NCBI GenBank assembly: GCA_045123995.1
Contig: JBGVKY010000006.1
Span: 1 to 58,101 of the forward strand
Reading direction: 5' to 3'
DNA length: 58,101 nt
DNA from: HGM11501 sp045123995
Lineage (GTDB): Bacteria; Bacillota; Clostridia; CAKSNL01; HGM11501
Shown: positions 50,241 to 57,536 of the stretch, one piece after another
How positions within the stretch are numbered: position 1 is the stretch's first letter
How the letters are laid out: the number at the start of each line of letters is the position of its first letter
Position numbers and translations under genes: made by a program
Notes under the pieces: generated by a model
What the model was told of the DNA's origin: nothing
What the model saw: the letters and a program-made list of their open reading frames with translations, nothing else
Database searches by the model: none

Positions 50241-51629
50241 TTATGCCTCCTCAAATACGATTTTGTTAAGTGCATTTATGTATGCTCTTATACTTGCTGC
50301 CACAATATCCGTGGAAATTCCGTTACCCGAATAGAGCTTTCCGTTGTTTCTGAGTCTTACAACTGCTGAGCCTAAGGCCTCTTTTCCTTCGGTCACTGCC
50401 TGGACCTGAAAATCGTCAAGCTCATAGTGATGGCCTATGCACTGTTCTATAGCACGGAACGCCGCATCTATAGGACCATCTCCGCTGCTTACTCCGCATA
50501 TAACCTCTCCGTCTGATTTAAGTGTAACCTGAGACATGGAGCTTGTAACATTGCTGCTGGTTGTGGTGTAAGTCTCAAAATGATATCTGGAAGGCGCCTG
50601 CATTGCATAGCTTGCAATCAAAGCTTCAAATTCCTTGGCTCCTACTGCACCTTTCTTTTCTGAAACCTGCATAAGGGCCCTGTATACATTTCCGATGTCA
50701 GATTCGGAAAGGTCATAACCTAAAATCTCTGCCGCCTGAGTAACCTGTGCCATGGAGGAATCAGAATCAAGCAAAATCTTTTTCTTGTCGCTTATGGTTT
50801 TTTCATCTTCATATTCTTCGTGATTTATTCCAACAAGCATATCTTCAATGCGTGAATGAATTTTTGTGTTGTCAAGCTCTGTCTTCGCATTGATTCTTGC
50901 TCCACAGACACTTATGGCATCAGAAAATTCTCCCGTAAGGAGAGTCTCTTTTCCTGCCATAGCACACTTAACTCCGTCCGCACCGGCAGAAATAGCTGAA
51001 AAAGCCGATGCTACACCCATGCTTATACGGTCGGAAACCTGAACATAAACAGGGATACTTACATTTTCCTTTACTTTTTTAGTCAAAGAGGCGATTTCTT
51101 CAGGAGTAGATACCCCTGCATTGTCGCAGATAGTGATAATTTCCGCTCCGTTTGCTTCTGCCTCTTTAGCTGCGCTTAAAAGGAAGTCTTCATCTGCTCT
51201 TGTGGCATCAAGGGCAGAAAATTCAACATCTCCACAAAAAGTTTTTGCTTCTTTAATGAGCTCTGCGATTTTTTCAAGCATAACCGCCTGTTTAACGTGG
51301 TATGCATATTCCATCTGGATTGTTGATACAGGAAGTTCCACCTGAAGACGGGGTTTTCCGGCCTCTTTAATGCTTTCCCATGCAACCGAAACCTCTTCCT
51401 TTGTAAAGCCCACAGGAATTGCCAAAACAGCATTTTTAACATTCTGTGCGATTGTTTTATATATAATCTTATCCTCACGGGGATTTTTAACTAAAGGCAA
51501 TTCAACTGCATCCGCCCCAAGAGAATCTGCGCAAACAGCTATAGCCGTTTTTTCACGGAATAAAAGGGAAACTTCCCTTTCCTCCGAAAGTTTTTTAAGA
51601 GTAATGTCTGTGATATTGATTTTTCTCAT
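50241..51629 (-). CDS. 2-isopropylmalate synthase-like protein lacking catalytic residues
   Basis: 462 residues with the overall plan of LeuA: HMGL-like TIM barrel (about 1-260), linker, and C-terminal LeuA dimer/allosteric domain (about 340-462). The catalytic signatures are gone. After DITL (8-11), the expected RDGEQ is KKLSE. The metal-binding HxHND is VQVSD (196-200). The GxGERAGN segment is AGKETLLTGE (225-234). D169 in ICDNAG remains. It is full length with a good ribosome site (AAGGAG), so it is not a decaying pseudogene but probably a non-catalytic or repurposed relative. First gene behind a Leu-type T-box. Confidence 0.85.
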   Translation of the reverse strand: MRKINITDITLKKLSEEREVSLLFREKTAIAVCADSLGADAVELPLVKNPREDKIIYKTIAQNVKNAVLAIPVGFTKEEVSVAWESIKEAGKPRLQVELPVSTIQMEYAYHVKQAVMLEKIAELIKEAKTFCGDVEFSALDATRADEDFLLSAAKEAEANGAEIITICDNAGVSTPEEIASLTKKVKENVSIPVYVQVSDRISMGVASAFSAISAGADGVKCAMAGKETLLTGEFSDAISVCGARINAKTELDNTKIHSRIEDMLVGINHEEYEDEKTISDKKKILLDSDSSMAQVTQAAEILGYDLSESDIGNVYRALMQVSEKKGAVGAKEFEALIASYAMQAPSRYHFETYTTTSSNVTSSMSQVTLKSDGEVICGVSSGDGPIDAAFRAIEQCIGHHYELDDFQVQAVTEGKEALGSAVVRLRNNGKLYSGNGISTDIVAASIRAYINALNKIVFEEA

Positions 51630-51672
51630 TTTGAAAACTCCTTCCTAAGTTCGACATTTTGGGGTTTTTCAA

Positions 51673-51949
51673 CAAAAAAACGTTTCCATCTCTCTGCTGA
51701 TTCAAAGAGACGAAAACGCTTATCAGTGTTTCCGCGGTACCACTCTTCTTCACCCATAAAGGATGCCCTTCAGATGCCAACACATCTTAACTCTGTTACG
51801 GGAGTTCCCGTCTGCCACTACTTTCCTTTTCGCAGCAGCCGCTCCGCGGCGAGTTCCGTAAATCTTTCCCAATGCCTTGCACCGGCCGGCATCTCTCTTT
51901 AGGCGAAAGTATTTACATACTATTCCGCATCACAGCGTTTTTTAGATTA
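51673..51949 (-). ncRNA. T-box leader of the leuA-like/ligase unit, specifier reads CUC (Leu)
   Basis: Minus strand: stem I with a GUAAAU/AUUUAC helix, the AGUA motif on the 5' side and GAA-CUC in the specifier loop (specifier 51851-51853), closed by GCGG/CCGC. Distal loop AGAGAGATGCCGGCCGGUG, T-box core GAGTGGTACCGCGG (51732-51745) and terminator around 51673-51718 with a seven-T run follow. Uncharged tRNA(Leu) should turn the unit on. Confidence 0.88.
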
Positions 51950-51955
51950 TGCCAA

Positions 51956-51984
51956 ATTATATCACACGCCACTTTAGTTGTCAA
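51956..51984 (-). promoter_or_regulatory. Promoter of the leuA-like T-box unit
   Basis: Minus strand TTGACA (51979-51984), 17 bases, TATAAT (51956-51961). Confidence 0.8.
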
Positions 51985-52013
51985 GTGTTTTTTACTATTT
52001 ATCTTTATATTCG

Positions 52014-52691
52014 TTATTTAAGAGGGAATAAAGTAAGTTTCAATTCATCATCGCATAAACCAAGATATATTTCTTTAGCGTCCTTGTATTTTTGTTCTTT
52101 TATTTTTTTATCAAGCCACGTCATATCAAGTCCCAGTCTTTTTATATTTTCGTGCAGAATCCTACCGTCCATTATAACCTCCGTTGAAATTTTTTCCTGC
52201 TTAGGTTTAATTTTCATATCCCCGGGGGTTAAAGGTCTTTTATCGCTTTTGGGCAAAATCGTAAGTCTGCCGTTATATTCAAAAATTGCAGTCTCAATGT
52301 CTTCTATATTAAAATATCCTTCCTGCCTGCACATAACCATAAATTCAGAAAGCTCTATCTTAGCTTTTTTCATGTTTTCTCTTATAATCTTTCCCTTATT
52401 CATGATAATTGTAGGAGTTCCGTTCACATACTTACGGGTCTTTGGGAATTTATGGGCAATTATTGTAAGCCCCAGCGCAACTATCCCGTATACTATCATG
52501 GCGATAAGGGGTTTTAATGGCTCTTCCAGTTCTGTTGCAAGCTCGGCTGCTATTGACCCGATTGTTATCCCGTTAATGTAATCAAAAAAATCCAGCTGTG
52601 CCATCTGCTTGTGTCCCATTATCTTTGCCAACAAAAAAAGCGACACCGCCGATAAAAGAGATGTTAATATAACCTTTATAAGCTCCATCAT
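52014..52691 (-). CDS. DUF421 (YetF-like) membrane protein
   Basis: 225 residues of the DUF421/YetF family. Three N-terminal membrane helices lie at about 5-22, 38-55 and 62-82. The cytoplasmic domain has the family motifs QLDFFDYINGITIGSIAAE, GTPTIIMNKGKII and LSEFMVMCRQEGYFNIEDIE, then a second similar subdomain (TEVIMDGRILHENIK). AAAGGAG is six bases before the ATG. Several Firmicutes carry such proteins in sporulation or envelope regulons; the molecular role is unclear. It stands alone, ending about 30 bases before the T-box promoter region. Confidence 0.88.
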   Translation of the reverse strand: MMELIKVILTSLLSAVSLFLLAKIMGHKQMAQLDFFDYINGITIGSIAAELATELEEPLKPLIAMIVYGIVALGLTIIAHKFPKTRKYVNGTPTIIMNKGKIIRENMKKAKIELSEFMVMCRQEGYFNIEDIETAIFEYNGRLTILPKSDKRPLTPGDMKIKPKQEKISTEVIMDGRILHENIKRLGLDMTWLDKKIKEQKYKDAKEIYLGLCDDELKLTLFPLK

Positions 52692-52868
52692 AAATCACTC
52701 CTTTAATTTATTATGCTCAGGCTTTTAGTGATTTATAAGGGGAGATAAGTGAGTGGCTTTTGGAGGGAGGCTTCGCATCCTTTCTGCTCGACGTCCCAAA
52801 TGACTTGCATTTCGGTACCCGTCTTCGCACTCACTGCCCTCTCCAGACATTGATGCGTGGCGTTTGGC

Positions 52869-52962
52869 GGGAGTCGAGTTTAGAGCTTTTGAATTCCAAA
52901 AGCTCTAAACCCCCGTCATTTTTCCGCAAGCGGTAAAAATGACTCGGACAAGTTCGACTCCC
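52869..52962. repeat. Palindromic element that can fold as a three-way junction
   Basis: The intergenic DNA 52692-53021 contains no gene. Within it, outer arms GGGAGTCGA (52869-52877) and TCGACTCCC (52954-52962) enclose two strong hairpins. One is GTTTAGAGCTTTTG/CAAAAGCTCTAAAC (52878-52891 with 52897-52910). The other is GTCATTTTTCCGC/GCGG-TAAAAATGAC (52915-52943). It may be a mobile palindromic repeat or a small RNA. The rest of the stretch shows nothing recognisable. Confidence 0.5.
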
Positions 52963-52986
52963 TCCCATTGCTTTTCATCAAAAATA

Positions 52987-53013
52987 AAAAGCACGCCCTT
53001 TCGGGCATGCTTC
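52987..53013 (-). terminator. Terminator of ssrA
   Basis: The stem AAGCATGCCC / GGGCGTGCTT with a GAAA loop, and a T-rich tract on the minus strand, begins just past the tmRNA 3' end. Confidence 0.85.
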
Positions 53014-53021
53014 TTATTTTT

Positions 53022-53362
53022 TGGTGGAGGCGACGGGAGTCGAACCCGTGTCCGAAAATCTATCCGCACGGGCATCTCCGGGTGCAGCTTATGGTCAGGA
53101 TTCCCCAGACTTTGAGTCCACAAGCAAACTCAAAGTTTCGGTAGCTTCATTTGTCATGCCATGCTCAAAGCTTTGCATGGTCACGTTCACCGTTAGTCGA
53201 CGCCCGAGTCGGGGTCACGGTTATCCCCGAGCGGACGGCTGCACTTAGGCAGCGTAAGCTAAATTATTGTTAGCGTTTAATTTTAAATTGAGCTTTTTAA
53301 GATGTGCTCGCATCTACCCGCTTCCCATGGTTCAAAATCCCCGTCGAAACCGGTACGCCCCC
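53022..53362 (-). ncRNA. ssrA: tmRNA
   Basis: On the minus strand the 5' end GGGGGCGTACCGGTTTCGAC and the 3' end GTTCGACTCCCGTCGCCTCC-ACCA form the tRNA-like part, with encoded CCA, giving about 341 bases. The tag reading frame (53245-53274) encodes ANNNLAYAA followed by TAA, a typical tag ending in an AA degron after the charged Ala. It rescues stalled ribosomes with SmpB, whose gene lies upstream at 53787-54245. Confidence 0.95.
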
Positions 53363-53366
53363 AAGT

Positions 53367-53674
53367 GAACAAATTGCAACAAGGCAATTTGTGAACGAAA
53401 AACACAAAAACGGCGGCTTTCCGCAAAAAAGCGAATAGCTTTTTTAGGCTTTTGTGTTACAATCATGAAAATGCGAATAGCATTTTCTTTTGAACAAATT
53501 GCAACAAAGCAATTTGTGAACGAAAAACGCAAAAGCGGCGGTCTTGCCGCAAAAAAGCAAATGGCTTTTTTAGCCTTTTGTGTTACAATCATGAAAATGC
53601 GAATAGCATTTTCTTTTGAACAAATTGCAACAAAGCAATTTGTGAACGAAAAACGCAAAAGCGGCGGTCTTTTT
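53367..53674. repeat. Tandem 125-126-base hairpin-rich repeats upstream of ssrA
   Basis: Two full units (53367-53491, 53492-53617) and a partial third (53618-53674) start with GAACAAATTGCAACAA. Each holds short A/T-rich stems closed by GC around five-base loops: AAATTGC-aacaa-GCAATTT, AAAAAAGC-gaata-GCTTTTTT, AAAATGC-gaata-GCATTTT. A similar stem occurs at about 53730-53748. The 424-base interval 53363-53786 holds no convincing gene, and no clear ssrA promoter was found in it. Confidence 0.8.
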
Positions 53675-53763
53675 GTTTTTCTGTTTACGCTAACCTTTTT
53701 AAGTCCATTCCTTTTCGACATCCCTAAAATGCTGTTCGCATTTTTACGCAATGTCGAACTCGG

Positions 53764-53795
53764 AATAAAATTTCTTTGTTGAAATTTTATTCCTT
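53764..53795. repeat. Perfect hairpin at the end of smpB
   Basis: Arms GGAATAAAATTTC / GAAATTTTATTCC around a six-base loop overlap the smpB stop codon. No adjacent T-run on the minus strand, so it is more likely an mRNA-stabilising or repeat element than a terminator. Confidence 0.5.
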
Positions 53796-54245
53796 GCCCC
53801 GAAAAGACCTTTCAATGTCACGGTTTGCTTGTTTTTTAGCCAAATCGTCCCTCTTGTCATAGAGCTTTTTACCCTTACATAGAGCAATTTCAACCTTGAC
53901 TCTTCCCCTTTTAAGATATGCAGAAAAAGGAATTAAAGCACAGCCGTCTTCCTTAACCTTTCCGAAAAGCTTCATGATTTCGCCTTTATGCATCAGAAGT
54001 TTTTTAGGTCTTAAAGGGTCCTTATTAAATATATTCCCCTTTTCGTAGGGACTTATGTGCATTCCGTAAACAAAAAGTTCGCCGTTATCAACACTTGCAT
54101 AGCAATCCTTTAAGTTTACTCTTCCCTGGCGCATGGACTTTACCTCCGTGCCGAAAAGTTCTATTCCTGCTTCGTATTTTTCCAAGATAAAATAGTTTCT
54201 TCCTGCGGTTTTATTGGAAGCTAAAATCTTTACGCCCTCTGCCAC
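53787..54245 (-). CDS. smpB: SsrA-binding protein
   Basis: 152 residues from the GTG at 54245, which has AAAGGAGG seven bases upstream; a longer frame to 54266 lacks one. Family sequence throughout: LASNKTAGRNYFI, GTEVKSMRQGRVNLKDCY, LFVYGMHISPYEKGN, KKLLMHKGEI and the C-terminal KGKKLYDKRDDLAKK that enters the ribosomal decoding centre. It binds tmRNA and delivers it to stalled ribosomes. It lies downstream of secG with a terminator between, and upstream of ssrA, the common order smpB-ssrA. Confidence 0.96.
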   Translation of the reverse strand: MAEGVKILASNKTAGRNYFILEKYEAGIELFGTEVKSMRQGRVNLKDCYASVDNGELFVYGMHISPYEKGNIFNKDPLRPKKLLMHKGEIMKLFGKVKEDGCALIPFSAYLKRGRVKVEIALCKGKKLYDKRDDLAKKQANRDIERSFRGKE

Positions 54246-54270
54246 AAAAATCCCTCCTTTCTGCAAGGTT

Positions 54271-54299
54271 AAAAAAACGGAGCCAGGCTCCGTTTTTTT
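54271..54299 (-). terminator. Terminator between secG and smpB
   Basis: The stem AAAAAAACGGAGC / GCTCCGTTTTTTT with a three-base loop starts at the secG stop codon and has T-runs on both strands. Confidence 0.85.
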
Positions 54300-54654
54300 A
54301 TTCTGTTACTTCAGCTTCAGTCTCAGGTTCGATTATATCAATACCTTCGATTTCTTCTTCGTTCAATTCCTGAACTTCCTCTTCATAAGCTTCCATTGCA
54401 TCATCGCTTATCTTTCTTTCGATAGCTGAAAGAGAAACTGCAGTTACTACAAATAAAATTGCAAGAACTACTGTTACCTTTGCTAAAACTCCGTCCATTG
54501 TCTTACCCTTATTCTTACCGAAAAATGTTTCTGCACCTCCTGCGATAGTTCCGGACAATCCCTGAGACTTACCGGACTGGAAAAGCACGGAAACCACAAG
54601 ACTAAATGCAATTACAATGTGAAGTACTGTAAGCACAATCTTTAAAGCTGCCAT
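54298..54654 (-). CDS. secG: Protein translocase subunit SecG
   Basis: 118 residues from the ATG at 54654, preferred because AAAGG is about ten bases upstream; the ATG at 54663 abuts that site. Two membrane helices (about 3-24 and 55-77) flank the conserved loop VLFQSGKSQGLSGTIAGGAETFFGK, abbreviated here to its key GLSGTI-GGAETFFGK pattern. The C-terminal tail is unusually long and acidic (about 35 residues rich in Glu). SecG joins SecYE in the export channel. It lies between eno and smpB, a common Firmicutes order. Confidence 0.94.
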   Translation of the reverse strand: MAALKIVLTVLHIVIAFSLVVSVLFQSGKSQGLSGTIAGGAETFFGKNKGKTMDGVLAKVTVVLAILFVVTAVSLSAIERKISDDAMEAYEEEVQELNEEEIEGIDIIEPETEAEVTE

Positions 54655-54748
54655 CTTATTCATTCCTTTCTTCTCGATGTAAAATTTACCGCTTTTTAAG
54701 CTTCTCGAAGTATTTTATCACATCTCAAAGAAAAAAACAACTACTTTT

Positions 54749-56014
54749 TTAAATTTTTATTTTGTAAAATGATGAATTTTCCGAAAGTTCTTTCTCGATT
54801 TTTGTCAATCTGTTATATTTTGCACATCTTTCGCCTCTCTGTGGTGCTCCGGTTTTAATCTGCCCGCTCCCCAGCGCTACCGCAATATCTGCTATTGTAC
54901 TATCCTCGGTTTCGCCGCTTCTGTGAGAGATAATAGTTTTATATCCTGCTTTATGAGCGGTATCCACCGCATCAAAGGCTTCCGACAGTGTTCCTATCTG
55001 ATTTACCTTTATAAGCACCGCATTTGCCGCATTGAGGAAGACTCCTTTTTCAATTCTTTTTTTATTGGTTACAAATAAATCGTCTCCCACAAGCTGACAT
55101 TTTTCGCCTATTTTCTTTGTTATAAGCTGCCAGCCCTCCCAGTCCTCTTCAGAAAGAGGATCTTCCAGGGAATATATGGGATAGGTTTTTGTGAGATTTT
55201 CAAAATAGTCCGCCAGTGTTTCAGACGTGTATTCCTTTCCCGATTTAGGCAGAATGTATTTCCCGTCCTTATACCATTCGCTGGATGCCGCATCTAAAGC
55301 CAGGAGAACATCTTCTCCAGGAGTGAAGCCAGCAGAAGTTATAGCTTCCATGATAAGCTCGATTGCTTCTTCGTCCCTTGAAAGGTGAGGTGCAAAGCCT
55401 CCCTCGTCTCCCACAGCGGTTATTCCACCCTGTTTCTTTATAATTTTTTTGAGAGCATGGAAAATTTCACTACCCATTCTCACGGCTTCGCTCATGGTGG
55501 GTGCTCCAACGGGCATTATCATGAATTCCTGTATATCCACATTATTATCCGCATGGGCACCGCCGTTTAATATATTCATCATGGGGCATGGAAGTATATG
55601 AGCATTCATTCCCCCGAAATATTTATATAAAGGAATATTAAGCTCATTTGCCGCTGCTCTGGCAGCCGCCATGGACACGGACAAAATGGCATTTGCCCCC
55701 AATTTCTTTTTCGCTTCGGTTCCGTCAAGTTCTATCATTATATTGTCGATTTTTCTTTGGTCAAAAACACAAATACCGGAAAGAGAGCCTGATATAATTT
55801 TTTCCACGTTACCGACAGCTTTTCTTACTCCCTTTCCCAAAAAGCGTTCCTCGTCCCCGTCACGAAGCTCATAGGCTTCCGCCTGACCTGTTGACGCCCC
55901 CGAGGGAACAGAAGCTGCTCCCTTGACGCCGTTTTCCAATGTTACTTCCGCTTCAACTGTGGGAAAACCACGGGAATCTAAAATTTCTCTGGCTTCAACC
56001 TTTGCAATTTTCAT
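54749..56014 (-). CDS. eno: Enolase
   Basis: 421 residues, phosphopyruvate hydratase (EC 4.2.1.11). It starts AREILDSRGFPTVEAEV. Metal and substrate motifs include GGAHADNN, VGDEGGFAP, LALDAASSEW, SLEDPLSEEDW, VGDDLFVTN, the catalytic LIKVNQIGTLSEA lysine and SHRSGETEDSTIADIAVA. It interconverts 2-phosphoglycerate and phosphoenolpyruvate in glycolysis. AAAGGGCGG precedes the ATG. No terminator separates it clearly from secG, 94 bases downstream. Nothing unusual is seen. Confidence 0.97.
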   Translation of the reverse strand: MKIAKVEAREILDSRGFPTVEAEVTLENGVKGAASVPSGASTGQAEAYELRDGDEERFLGKGVRKAVGNVEKIISGSLSGICVFDQRKIDNIMIELDGTEAKKKLGANAILSVSMAAARAAANELNIPLYKYFGGMNAHILPCPMMNILNGGAHADNNVDIQEFMIMPVGAPTMSEAVRMGSEIFHALKKIIKKQGGITAVGDEGGFAPHLSRDEEAIELIMEAITSAGFTPGEDVLLALDAASSEWYKDGKYILPKSGKEYTSETLADYFENLTKTYPIYSLEDPLSEEDWEGWQLITKKIGEKCQLVGDDLFVTNKKRIEKGVFLNAANAVLIKVNQIGTLSEAFDAVDTAHKAGYKTIISHRSGETEDSTIADIAVALGSGQIKTGAPQRGERCAKYNRLTKIEKELSENSSFYKIKI

Positions 56015-56076
56015 AAAAACCGCCCTTTCATACTTTACTTATGTTAATTATCGGCATTTTTTCTCTTTTTATGCAA

Positions 56077-56132
56077 AAAATACTGCGGAATGTCGGGACT
56101 CCCAAAGGAGCACCGCCGAAATCCGCAGTATT
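56077..56132 (-). terminator. Terminator of the CofE-like gene
   Basis: Outer stem AATACTGCGGA / TCCGCAGTATT, with an inner GGTGCTCC-ttt-GGGAGTCCC-type stem, followed on the minus strand by a T-run. Confidence 0.8.
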
Positions 56133-56138
56133 CTCTTT

Positions 56139-57335
56139 TTAATTAGTGTAGTTATCAAAGTATCCCTGAACCAGAACAACGGGAGTTCCCTTGTCGCCGG
56201 AGCCTGATGTAAGGTCAGAAAGAGAACCGATTAAATCTGTAAGCTGGCGGGGGGTTGTACCCTGAGACGCCATGTTGCCCACAAGATTATCGCCCTTTTT
56301 CTTTATGCTCTCGGAAATAGCCTTCTTTAATTCTTCACCCGAAAGATCCTTATAGTCATTATCCGCAAGATATTTAAGCTTAAGCTCGTTGGGAGTGCCG
56401 ACAAGTCCGTCTGTAAAAGCGGGAGAAACAACAGGGTCTGCCAATTCCCAGATTTTACCCTGAGGATCCTTGAATGCACCGTCGCCGTAAACCATTACTT
56501 CAACGTGTTTTCCGCTCTTTTCCAAAATTTTCTTCTGAACATCCAAAACCAGATCCTTGCACTCTCTGGGGAAAAGTTTGATTTTATCTTCTGTTGACTT
56601 ATTGGATCCTAAAAGACCATATCTTTCGTTGCATCCGCTTCCGTTTACGGGAGCATTTAAGATCTCGTCAAGTCCGAAAACCTTTTCGGCACCGTTTGCT
56701 TTTAATATTCTCTTTGTTCGTGCTCTTGTATGAATGTCACAGTTTAACACGTTTTTTGTATAATCCAAAATTGCCTTTGCCTGATTCGCAAAAATTATTT
56801 CAACCTCTGCTCCCATTTCCTTTATGAGGTTTCCGTAATATTCAACATAGTCAACGCCTGTAAATTCGTGCTTATTCTCACCGAAAAGCTCGCGATAACG
56901 TGCCAGAGAGAGTACATCAGAATAGGAATTTACACCAGCTTCGTCAAGCTTGTCTAAACTTACAAGCTCATTTCCCACTTCGTCAGAGGGATAGCTTAAC
57001 ATAAGCACGATTTTTTTAACGCCCTTTGCAATACCTCGAAGGCATATTGCAAAACGGTTTCTTGATAAAATGGGAAAAATAACACCCAGTGTTCCTTCTC
57101 CGAATTTATTTTTAACATCTTCTGCTATGTCGTCCACAGAAGCATAGTTTCCCTGTGCACGGGCAACAATCGATTCTGTAATGGAAATAACGTCACGGTC
57201 CTTTATTTCAAAGCCCTCACATTCAGCTGCTTCCAAAACGCTGTCTGACACAATTTTCGCAAGGTCATCTCCCTCACGGATAATGGGACAACGTATTCCT
57301 CTGGATACCGTTCCGACTCTTCTTTCTTTTTCCAT
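56139..57335 (-). CDS. CofE-like protein (coenzyme F420-0:L-glutamate ligase family)
   Basis: 398 residues from the ATG at 57335, with AAAGGA nine bases upstream; a TTG six codons earlier overlaps that site. The sequence matches the F420-0:gamma-glutamyl ligase-like family widespread in Clostridia: RCPIIREGDDLAKIVSDSV, DVISITESIVARAQGNY, FPILSRNRFAICLRGIAKG, SYPSDEVGN and VMVYGDGAFKDPQGKIWELA, then a long family-specific C-terminus. The true ligase adds glutamate to F420, which these bacteria are not known to make, so another carboxylate or amide ligation is likely. No other F420 genes are in the window. Confidence 0.85.
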   Translation of the reverse strand: MEKERRVGTVSRGIRCPIIREGDDLAKIVSDSVLEAAECEGFEIKDRDVISITESIVARAQGNYASVDDIAEDVKNKFGEGTLGVIFPILSRNRFAICLRGIAKGVKKIVLMLSYPSDEVGNELVSLDKLDEAGVNSYSDVLSLARYRELFGENKHEFTGVDYVEYYGNLIKEMGAEVEIIFANQAKAILDYTKNVLNCDIHTRARTKRILKANGAEKVFGLDEILNAPVNGSGCNERYGLLGSNKSTEDKIKLFPRECKDLVLDVQKKILEKSGKHVEVMVYGDGAFKDPQGKIWELADPVVSPAFTDGLVGTPNELKLKYLADNDYKDLSGEELKKAISESIKKKGDNLVGNMASQGTTPRQLTDLIGSLSDLTSGSGDKGTPVVLVQGYFDNYTN

Positions 57336-57384
57336 ATGTTTCAATCCTTTCAATAAAGCTTGTATAATTACAAGACCACTATAT

Positions 57385-57412
57385 ATTTTACCACATTTTT
57401 TTCAATATTCAA
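57385..57412 (-). promoter_or_regulatory. Probable promoter of the CofE-like gene
   Basis: Minus strand TTGAAT (57407-57412), 16 bases, TAAAAT (57385-57390), about 50 bases before the start codon. Confidence 0.5.
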
Positions 57413-57536
57413 TAGAAAATTTTATATTAACTTAATTTTTTTTAATCCTTTCGGTATGTGGCATAAAAATGAGATAAAATATTTTTTTATTTTTAGATAT
57501 GATGCAAAAAGCAATACCAGAAATAAGGTTCACTTC

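Noticed and set aside
51949..52581. 210-codon hydrophobic open frame on the plus strand
   Set aside because: Antisense to the DUF421 gene and overlapping the T-box promoter; the DUF421 frame carries the family motifs.
52905..53123. 72-codon open frame on the minus strand
   Set aside because: Overlaps the ssrA 3' end, its terminator and the palindromic element; no coding signal.
53367..53674. CRISPR array
   Set aside because: The repeats are long, directly adjoining units with no unique spacers, and no cas genes are near.
53332..53751. 139-codon open frame with repeated peptide on the minus strand
   Set aside because: It is the translation of the 125-bp repeats and runs into the 5' end of ssrA; no ribosome site and no constraint apart from the repeat.
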